A stretch of DNA of 5,079 bases from assembly GCA_025062175.1 (NCBI GenBank), contig JANXAX010000211.1:1-5079 (forward strand). The letters are read 5' to 3'. The stretch comes from Anaerolineae bacterium. Lineage in GTDB: Bacteria; Chloroflexota; Anaerolineae; 4572-78; NAK82. Positions within the stretch are counted from its first letter, which is position 1. Each line of letters begins with the position of its first letter. Positions 1-5,079 of the stretch are shown here, piece by piece. Under the pieces are notes generated by a model. That model did not search any database. It was not told the origin of the DNA and was given only the letters and a program-made list of their open reading frames with translations. A program made the position numbers and the translations under genes.

Positions 1-1366
1 CACGAATGCGATTTTCAAGATACCGTTGATAGGAAAAGTGCACGAGCTCCGGGTCGTTGACGAAAAAGATGAAGGTGGGAGGATCGACTTCGGCCTGGGT
101 GGCGTAGTAAAAGCGCAGCTGGCGCCCGCTGCGGCTTTTGGGTGGATGGCGCGCGACGGCATCCTGGACGAGTTGGTTGAGGTCGCTGGTCGAGATGCGA
201 TGACGGCGCTCGCGCCAGACCTGCAAGGCCACCTCCAGCACCTGGTACACGCGCTGCCCGGTCAGCGCCGAGACGAACAAGATCGGCACGTAGTCCATGA
301 AGTCGAGCATGCTGCGGATGTGCTGGGTGTACTCCTGCATGGTATGGGCATCTTTCTCCACCGCGTCCCATTTATTGACCACGATGACGGCGCTCTTGGC
401 TGCGTCGAGGATATAGCCGGCGATGTGTTGATCCTGGGCAGTCACCCGGTCGCGGGCATCCAGGATCAACAGGCAGACATCTGCGCGGTTGATGGCTTTC
501 AGCGTGCGCAAGACGCTGTGCTTTTCCACCCCGGGGGTGATCTTGCCGCGCCGACGGATGCCGGCCGTGTCGATCAACACAAGGGGCTGTCCGGCAAAGG
601 TCAGCAGCGTATCGATGGCATCGCGGGTGGTGCCGGGCACCTCGCTCACGATGATGCGTTCTTCCCCCAACAGGCGGTTGAGCAAGGAGGACTTGCCGAC
701 ATTGGGACGCCCGACGATGGCGATCTGGGGATACTCGGGAGTGGTCTCTTCCGCTTGGGTGGGCAGCGCTCCCGACGCGGCCAGTGCCCCGATGACGCGC
801 TCCAACAGATCGCCGGTGCCGAGGCCGTGCAGAGCGCTGATCGTGATCGGCTCGCCCAATCCCAGCGCGTAGAATTCGACAGCATCCGCGCTACGACGGG
901 CGCTATCCGCTTTGTTCGCCACCAGCAGCACCGGTTTGCGGCTGCGCCGCAACACGTCAGCGATGTCGCGGTCATCGGGGGTGAGCCCGACCGCGACATC
1001 CACGATAAAAAGCACCACATCAGCTTCCTCGATGGCAATATAGGCCTGGCGGCGCATTTCTTCCAGGAAAAGGCCGCTTTCCACACCGGCCGTCTGACCG
1101 ATGGGAGGGGTCGTCCCATTGCGGGCGCGTCCGCGTAGGGGGTGTCCCGCTTTGTCCCAGGCCGTCTCGAGCGCCGTCAGCCCGCCGGTGTCCACCACCA
1201 CGAAGGACACCCCTTTCCACTCCGCGGTAGCATAGAGGCGGTCGCGGGTGGTGCCGGGAAAATCCTCGACGATGGCGATGCGTCGTCCGGCCAGGCGATT
1301 GAACAACGTGCTCTTGCCGACATTCGGCCTCCCCACCAGGGCGACGACCGGTTTTTCAGCGCCCAT
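1..1366 (-). CDS. der: Ribosome-assembly GTPase Der (EngA), C-terminal end cut off by the window edge
   Basis: Der is an essential GTPase with two tandem G domains and a C-terminal KH-like domain, and it acts in late assembly of the 50S ribosomal subunit. Residue numbers here count from the ATG at 1366. G domain 1 shows the P-loop GRPNVGKS at 12-19, the switch I motif FPGTTRDR at 36-43, DTGG at 59-62 and NKAD at 151-154. G domain 2 shows GRPNVGKS at 219-226, PGTTRD at 244-249, DTAG at 266-269, NKWD at 331-334 and the G5-like SALTG at 366-370. The KH-like domain begins near 390 and is still open at residue 455, so roughly 20-40 residues lie outside the window. The linker between the G domains is short and lacks the long acidic stretch of E. 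coli Der. About 30 extra residues sit after DTGG (see findings). An in-frame ATG at 1378 is the only upstream alternative, because a TAG stop lies at 1382-1384. I prefer 1366 because a GGA lies 7 bases before it and the N-terminus then matches the usual family length. The gene follows acnA with no visible terminator. Confidence 0.97.
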   Translation of the reverse strand, partial: MGAEKPVVALVGRPNVGKSTLFNRLAGRRIAIVEDFPGTTRDRLYATAEWKGVSFVVVDTGGLTALETAWDKAGHPLRGRARNGTTPPIGQTAGVESGLFLEEMRRQAYIAIEEADVVLFIVDVAVGLTPDDRDIADVLRRSRKPVLLVANKADSARRSADAVEFYALGLGEPITISALHGLGTGDLLERVIGALAASGALPTQAEETTPEYPQIAIVGRPNVGKSSLLNRLLGEERIIVSEVPGTTRDAIDTLLTFAGQPLVLIDTAGIRRRGKITPGVEKHSVLRTLKAINRADVCLLILDARDRVTAQDQHIAGYILDAAKSAVIVVNKWDAVEKDAHTMQEYTQHIRSMLDFMDYVPILFVSALTGQRVYQVLEVALQVWRERRHRISTSDLNQLVQDAVARHPPKSRSGRQLRFYYATQAEVDPPTFIFFVNDPELVHFSYQRYLENRIR

Positions 1367-1452
1367 TCCTGGTTCCATCCGCTATCGCGGCACGCCCAAC
1401 TTCACCATCGCAAGACCATCCCGATTGACCCGCATCCGACCGGCGGGACATT

Positions 1453-4158
1453 TCACCGTTCCGAGGCCAACAAGGTGCGCAGCACCATCGGCAGAATGCC
1501 TCCATGGCGGTAGTATTCGAGCTCGACCGGGGTATCAATGCGGCAGAGCATTTCGAACGCGCGCACGGCACCGGTCTGGGCATCGCGCACCTCGACCCGG
1601 ACCATCTGGCGCGGCTGAAGTCCCGCGTCGAGATGGATATCATAGAGCTCGTGCCCGGAGAGATTCAGGCTCTCGGCGCTCTGGCCTGCCTGGAACTGCA
1701 GCGGCAGGACCCCCATGCCCACCAGATTGCTGCGATGGATGCGCTCGAAACTTTCGGCCAACACAGCCCGCACGCCCAACAAGGCGACCCCCTTGGCGGC
1801 CCAGTCGCGGCTCGACCCGGTGCCGTATTCTTTGCCGGCCAACACGAGCAAGGGTATCCCCTCGGATTGATAGCGCTGCGCCGCGTCGTAAATGGTCATC
1901 ACCGCCCCGCTGGGCAGGTGAGTGGTCCATCCCCCTTCTCGATCGGGCGCCAGCTGGTTCTTGAAACGCACATTCGCGAAGGTGCCTCGGGTCATCACGC
2001 GGTCATTGCCACGCCGCGCGCCGTAGCTGTTGAACTCAGCGGGCGGCACTCCCATCTGGATCAGATATTGGCCCGCCGGACTGTCCACCGGGATGGCGCC
2101 GGCAGGCGAGATGTGATCGGTGGTGACGCTGTCCCCGGCTTTCACCAGCACCCGCGCGCCGAGGATGGGGGCAATCGGCGGCACCGCGCGCGTCACCGCG
2201 AGAAAGAAGGGCGGCTCCTGAATGTAAGTCGAATTAGGATCCCATTCGTAGACGGTGCTATCCGGCACAGGCAGGGCGTTCCAGAGGGGATTGTCGTGCT
2301 CGATGCGCGCGTAGGCCCGGCGAAAGTCTTCCGGCGAGAGGACGCGTTCCATCAAAGCGGTGATCTCGCACTGCGAGGGCCAGATGTCGCGCAGATAGAC
2401 CGGTTGTCCTGCCGGGTCGTACCCCAGCGGCTCGTTCAGCAGATCGATGTCCACCCGTCCCGCCAGTGCAAAGGCGACCACCAGCGGTGGGGAGGCCAAG
2501 TAGTTCGCCTTGATCGCCGGATGAATGCGCCCCTCGAAGTTGCGATTGCCGCTCAGCACGGCCGCCACGACCAGCTCGCGTTCTGCAATCGCTTGGGCCA
2601 CCCTCTCAGGCAATGGGCCGCTGTTGCCGACACACGTGGTGCAACCGTAGCCCACTGTGTAAAAGCCGAGCTGCTCGAGATAGGGGGTCAGGCCTGCTTT
2701 GTCCAGATAGGCGCTCACCACGCGCGAGCCAGGCGCCAAGCTGGTCTTCACGTAGGATGGGGTGCGCAAGCCCTTCTCGACCGCTTTCTTGGCGAGCAGT
2801 CCCGCGGCCAACATCACGGATGGGTTGCTGGTGTTGGTGCAGCTGGTGATGGCGGCGAGCACGACGCTGCCGTGTCCGATGCCGTCACTGCCGATGCGGC
2901 CGCGTGCCAACGCCTCTTCGGAGAGGCCATAGCCGCGTTGTTCAACGGGAGCACGCAGCGCCTGCGAAAAGCTGCGGCGCAGCTGCGCCAGCGGCACCCG
3001 ATCCTGAGGACGCTTGGGGCCGGCCAGGCTGGGTTCCACCTGACTCAAATCGAGCTCGATCGTCTCGCTGAATTCGGGCTCCGGGGTGGCATCGCTGCGG
3101 AACAAACCTTGCTCTTTACAATAGCGCTCCACCAGGGTGATCAATGCCTCGGGCCGCCCGGTCGCGCGCAGATAACGCAGACTCTCCTCGTCCACCGGGA
3201 AGAAGCCCATCGTCGCGCCGTAGTCGGGCGCCATATTCGCGATCGTCGCCCGGTCGGGCAAGCTGATCTGGCTCAGCCCCTCCCCACAGAACTCGACGAA
3301 CTTGCCGACCACCCCTTTTTGGCGCAGCAGCTGCGTCACGGTCAAGGTCAGGTCTGTGGCCGTGACCCCTTCGCGCAGCCGGCCGACCAATCGAAAGCCG
3401 ACGACCTCCGGCATCAGCAGCGTGATGGGCTGGCCCAGCATCACCGCCTCGGCCTCGATGCCTCCCACGCCCCAGCCGACCACACCCAGGCCGTTGATCA
3501 TCGGGGTGTGGCTGTCGGTGCCCAGACAGCTATCCGGAAAGGCGACCAGCCCATCCGTGGTGCGCTGCAATTGCACCACCGGCGTGATGTATTCCAGGTT
3601 GACCTGATGGACGATCCCACTGGCAGGTGGCACGACGCGGAAATTGCGAAAAGCGCGCTGTGCCCAGCGCAAGAAGATATAGCGCTCGCGGTTGCGCTGA
3701 AACTCCAGCGCGACGTTGCGGCGCATCGCATCCGGACTGCCAAAGTAATCCACCTGCAGCGAGTGGTCGATCACCAGATCCACCGGCAAGATGGGATTGA
3801 CCTTCTCCGGGTTGCCCCCCATACGCGCTATCGCCGAACGCATGGCCACTAGATCGACCAGCGCCGGCACGCCGGTGAAATCTTGCATGAGGACACGCGC
3901 CGGCCGGAAGGGGATCTCGCTTGGACGGGGTGCGTGCGCATCCCAAGCGGCCAAACGAACGACATCTTGCTCGGTGATGGTGAACCCATCGCACTGACGC
4001 AGGACCGCTTCCAGCAACACCTTGATCGAGAAAGGCAAGCGCGAGATGGCGCCCAGCCCTCGTTTCTCTAACACTTCCAGACGATACAGCCAGGCATCCC
4101 CCTGACCAGTGTCAAACTTGACGCGTGCGCCGAACGGGTCATGGCTCGCTGATGCCAT
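1453..4158 (-). CDS. acnA: Aconitate hydratase, AcnA/IRP1 type (complete, 901 aa)
   Basis: Aconitase catalyses the reversible isomerisation of citrate to isocitrate through cis-aconitate in the TCA cycle, in the cytoplasm, using a [4Fe-4S] cluster. The cluster ligands are C440 (in SCTNTSNP) and C506 and C509 (in GYGCTTCVGNSGPL). Other family signatures are QDFTGVPALVDL near 92-103, VDLVIDHSLQVD near 126-137, GTDSHTPMINGLGVVGWGVGG near 213-233, EPSLAGPKRPQDRVPL near 375-390, SGNRNFEGRIHP near 536-547, GDSVTTDHISPAGAIP near 675-690, the substrate-binding GSSRDWAAKG near 781-790 and ESFERIHRSNL near 802-812. The domain order (Fe-S domains 1-3, linker, swivel domain 4 at the C-terminus) and the length (E. 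coli AcnA is 891 residues) indicate AcnA rather than AcnB or the shorter AcnD. The start is well constrained, because an in-frame TAA lies two codons upstream of the ATG. A strong GAGGAGGAG Shine-Dalgarno sequence sits unusually far away, 13 bases from the start. No frameshift or missing active-site motif is apparent. The sequence alone does not exclude a secondary 2-methylaconitate activity. Confidence 0.98.
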   Translation of the reverse strand: MASASHDPFGARVKFDTGQGDAWLYRLEVLEKRGLGAISRLPFSIKVLLEAVLRQCDGFTITEQDVVRLAAWDAHAPRPSEIPFRPARVLMQDFTGVPALVDLVAMRSAIARMGGNPEKVNPILPVDLVIDHSLQVDYFGSPDAMRRNVALEFQRNRERYIFLRWAQRAFRNFRVVPPASGIVHQVNLEYITPVVQLQRTTDGLVAFPDSCLGTDSHTPMINGLGVVGWGVGGIEAEAVMLGQPITLLMPEVVGFRLVGRLREGVTATDLTLTVTQLLRQKGVVGKFVEFCGEGLSQISLPDRATIANMAPDYGATMGFFPVDEESLRYLRATGRPEALITLVERYCKEQGLFRSDATPEPEFSETIELDLSQVEPSLAGPKRPQDRVPLAQLRRSFSQALRAPVEQRGYGLSEEALARGRIGSDGIGHGSVVLAAITSCTNTSNPSVMLAAGLLAKKAVEKGLRTPSYVKTSLAPGSRVVSAYLDKAGLTPYLEQLGFYTVGYGCTTCVGNSGPLPERVAQAIAERELVVAAVLSGNRNFEGRIHPAIKANYLASPPLVVAFALAGRVDIDLLNEPLGYDPAGQPVYLRDIWPSQCEITALMERVLSPEDFRRAYARIEHDNPLWNALPVPDSTVYEWDPNSTYIQEPPFFLAVTRAVPPIAPILGARVLVKAGDSVTTDHISPAGAIPVDSPAGQYLIQMGVPPAEFNSYGARRGNDRVMTRGTFANVRFKNQLAPDREGGWTTHLPSGAVMTIYDAAQRYQSEGIPLLVLAGKEYGTGSSRDWAAKGVALLGVRAVLAESFERIHRSNLVGMGVLPLQFQAGQSAESLNLSGHELYDIHLDAGLQPRQMVRVEVRDAQTGAVRAFEMLCRIDTPVELEYYRHGGILPMVLRTLLASER

Positions 4159-4171
4159 CGGTTACTATGTA

Positions 4172-4180
4172 CTCCTCCTC
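4172..4180 (-). promoter_or_regulatory. Strong but distant Shine-Dalgarno sequence of acnA
   Basis: The minus strand reads GAGGAGGAG here, the best anti-SD match in the window. Its last G is 13 bases from the ATG at 4158, longer than the usual 5-9. No ATG or GTG start lies between the two, and an in-frame TAA two codons before the ATG blocks any further N-terminal extension. The ATG therefore stands despite the spacing. Confidence 0.7.
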
Positions 4181-4205
4181 GTATAAAGTGGGTATGCTCA
4201 GCGCT

Positions 4206-4236
4206 CTATGGAATCGTCTCCGCAAGCGGAGCATAG
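4206..4236 (-). promoter_or_regulatory. Bulged hairpin with G(CUUG)C loop in the acnA mRNA leader
   Basis: Read as acnA mRNA, this element starts 4-5 bases after the predicted transcription start. The upper stem is the perfect palindrome CTCCGC-TT-GCGGAG (4231-4218), which in RNA forms a CUCCG/CGGAG stem closed by G-C around a CUUG tetraloop, a known stable loop. A lower stem CUAUG/CAUAG (4236-4232 with 4210-4206) continues below it, interrupted on the 3' side by a 7-base bulge (4217-4211). There is no following U-run, so it is not a terminator. It could protect the mRNA 5' end, act as a regulatory RNA element, or serve as a DNA operator just downstream of the promoter. Confidence 0.55.
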
Positions 4237-4246
4237 CTGCAGCCCA

Positions 4247-4274
4247 ATTGTACTCGAACCCTTGCGGCTGTCCA
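4247..4274 (-). promoter_or_regulatory. Predicted sigma70-type promoter of acnA
   Basis: On the minus strand a -35 box TGGACA (4274-4269, five of six consensus bases) and a -10 box TACAAT (4252-4247, five of six) are separated by 16 bases. Transcription would start near 4240, giving a leader of about 82 bases before the acnA ATG. This is the best promoter match in the intergenic region on that strand. The boxes are seen in the sequence; promoter activity is inferred. Confidence 0.65.
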
Positions 4275-4312
4275 GTTGTCGGGATCACCTGCGCGACCGT
4301 TTTCGCTCCCCT

Positions 4313-4338
4313 CGATTACGATTTGGATAATCCGATTT
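4313..4338. repeat. Small repeats around the rightward -35 box, possible operator
   Basis: An inverted repeat GATTA (4314-4318) and TAATC (4328-4332) with a 9-base spacer encloses the -35 box. The short palindrome GGAT-A-ATCC (4325-4333) overlaps that box. CGATT also occurs three times, at 4313, 4319 and 4333. Together these resemble a repressor or activator site, but the arms are only 4-5 bases and chance is a real alternative. Confidence 0.25.
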
Positions 4339-4351
4339 CTTGGGTTATGAT
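4323..4351 (+). promoter_or_regulatory. Predicted promoter of the exported-protein gene
   Basis: TTGGAT (4323-4328, three of six -35 consensus bases) and TATGAT (4346-4351, five of six -10 consensus bases) are separated by 17 bases. A start near 4358 would give a leader of about 30 bases before the ATG at 4388. The two divergent -35 boxes (this one and that of acnA) are 48 bases apart, so a regulator bound between them could affect both genes. Confidence 0.55.
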
Positions 4352-4373
4352 ACGCGCGGAAACGCGGCGGATC

Positions 4374-4377
4374 AGGA
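4374..4377 (+). promoter_or_regulatory. Weak ribosome binding site of the exported-protein gene
   Basis: AGGA ends 10 bases before the ATG at 4388. It is short and slightly far, but it is the only SD-like match in the roughly 30-base predicted leader. No ATG in the same frame occurs upstream. Confidence 0.45.
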
Positions 4378-4387
4378 TGCACGACCT

Positions 4388-5079
4388 ATGAGACGGTCTC
4401 GGTGGACATGGCTGGCTGTGGGCGTGGCGCTTCTGATGGGTGTGGGCTGGCTGCCCGGTTTTATCGAGGTCGCGGCCCAGTCCTCGGATGCGCTTGCCAG
4501 CCTGACCATCGCGTTATGGCCCGAGTACGACCGCCCGGAGGTGTTGGTCATCTATCAGGGTGCGTTGAAGCCGGAAACCTCTCTGCCCGCGACGGTGAGC
4601 ATTGCAATGCCCTCCCATGTGCACCAGATGCACGCGGTGGCCTATCTGGATGAGAACACCGGCACACTCATGCGCCTGGACTCGTTTCGCCTCGAGGCGA
4701 CCGCACAAGGTAAGCGTCTGACGCTGACCACCCCGGCGCGCCGTTTTCACGCCGAATACTACACCGCCGATGTGCTGACCCGGGAGGGCGCTACCCGCAC
4801 CATTCACTACGTCTTCACAGCGACCACCACCATCGAAAATTTCCGCTTCGAGGTGCAACAACCTCTGGGGGCGCTGGATTTCGTTTCCGACCCGGTACCC
4901 GTCGCGATAGAAAAACGGGCGGACAACCTCTTCTATGCGCGCTATCCGGCCGAGGCGCTTGCGGCGGGGGCATCGCGGTCACTGCGTGTTGCCTACCAGC
5001 GCCACAGCGATAGGGTGTCGTCCGAGGCGATGCCCAGCACGCCAGAAGCTCTCGCCGGTCCGCCTGGGTCTGGGGCAGC
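4388..5079 (+). CDS. Exported protein of unknown function, N-terminal 230 residues (runs off the right edge)
   Basis: I do not recognise a named family. The N-terminus is a classical Sec signal peptide: basic MRRSR, then a hydrophobic core at about residues 8-26, then a likely signal peptidase I site V-A-A/Q between residues 30 and 31. No cysteine follows, so it is not a lipoprotein. The exported part opens with a strand-rich region (SLTIALWPEYDRPEVLVIY, about 38-56). More alternating hydrophobic and polar segments follow up to about residue 205, consistent with a beta-sandwich or Ig-like extracellular domain. From about residue 206 the sequence turns to Ser, Pro, Gly and Ala (about 211-230), which looks like a linker to a further domain or to a C-terminal membrane anchor outside the window. 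From memory, similar proteins with the WPEYDRP motif occur in Chloroflexota as uncharacterised ORFs; I cannot confirm this here. The start is supported by an AGGA 10 bases upstream and by a promoter ending about 36 bases upstream. The gene diverges from acnA. Confidence 0.85.
   Translation, partial: MRRSRWTWLAVGVALLMGVGWLPGFIEVAAQSSDALASLTIALWPEYDRPEVLVIYQGALKPETSLPATVSIAMPSHVHQMHAVAYLDENTGTLMRLDSFRLEATAQGKRLTLTTPARRFHAEYYTADVLTREGATRTIHYVFTATTTIENFRFEVQQPLGALDFVSDPVPVAIEKRADNLFYARYPAEALAAGASRSLRVAYQRHSDRVSSEAMPSTPEALAGPPGSGA

Noticed and set aside
26..1138. A 370-codon open frame on the plus strand, antisense to der.
   Set aside because: Same explanation: it is codon-aligned with der and ends exactly where der uses a rare CTA leucine codon. 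It has no recognisable domains.
1429..1447. Inverted repeat CCCGC/GCGGG with a 9-base loop just after acnA, considered as a terminator.
   Set aside because: The stem is only 5 bp, the loop is long, and no U-run follows on the minus strand.
1504..3852. A 782-codon open frame on the plus strand, antisense to acnA.
   Set aside because: It is codon-aligned with acnA, so its stops can arise only where acnA uses TTA, CTA or TCA. These codons are rare in a GC-rich genome. The acnA frame carries all family motifs; the antisense translation shows no recognisable domain.
4182..4187. TATAAA (TTTATA on the minus strand) near the acnA SD, considered as a second -10 box.
   Set aside because: No -35-like hexamer lies at the right distance on either strand, and a minus-strand start would fall within or right next to the SD sequence.
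4206..4236. The leader hairpin as a canonical eukaryote-type iron-responsive element.
   Set aside because: It lacks the CAGUGN apical loop and the single bulged C. Only a looser, untested analogy with aconitase RNA binding remains.
4125..4391. An 88-codon plus-strand open frame across the divergent intergenic region.
   Set aside because: It begins inside acnA and covers both predicted promoters and the leader hairpin. It has no RBS or recognisable domain.
4514..4861. A 115-codon minus-strand open frame inside the exported-protein gene.
   Set aside because: It is also codon-aligned antisense. The plus-strand frame has a signal peptide, RBS and promoter; this one has none.

Overview
The window reads as ordinary chromosomal DNA from a GC-rich bacterium. 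My best guess is a Chloroflexota (Anaerolineae-like) genome. That rests on the overall character of the proteins and on a secreted protein that resembles, from memory, uncharacterised Chloroflexota proteins. It is an inference, not a demonstrated placement.

Layout: positions 1-1366 (minus strand) carry der, encoding the double-domain ribosome-assembly GTPase. The C-terminal end is cut off by the left edge of the window. After a gap of 86 bases (74 if the upstream ATG of der is used) comes acnA (1453-4158, minus strand), a complete 901-residue aconitase with its iron-sulfur ligands intact. I see no terminator and no convincing promoter between the two, so acnA and der are probably cotranscribed, with acnA first. 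Positions 4159-4387 are a 229-base divergent intergenic region. It holds a good sigma70-like promoter for acnA, a second promoter facing the other way, a strong hairpin at the very start of the predicted acnA leader, and a small operator-like palindrome in the rightward promoter. From 4388 to the right edge (plus strand) runs the first 230 codons of an exported protein of unknown function with a clear signal peptide.

Function: aconitase serves the TCA cycle, and Der serves maturation of the 50S ribosomal subunit. The sequence shows no direct functional link between them. The exported protein is divergently transcribed and may share regulatory DNA with acnA.

Most notable points: an insertion of about 30 residues in the switch II region of the first G domain of Der; a bulged hairpin capped by a G(CUUG)C loop at the 5' end of the acnA mRNA; and the unrecognised exported protein. 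I found no mobile element, CRISPR array, RNA gene or defence system. Very long antisense ORFs over der and acnA are explained by codon usage and were rejected.
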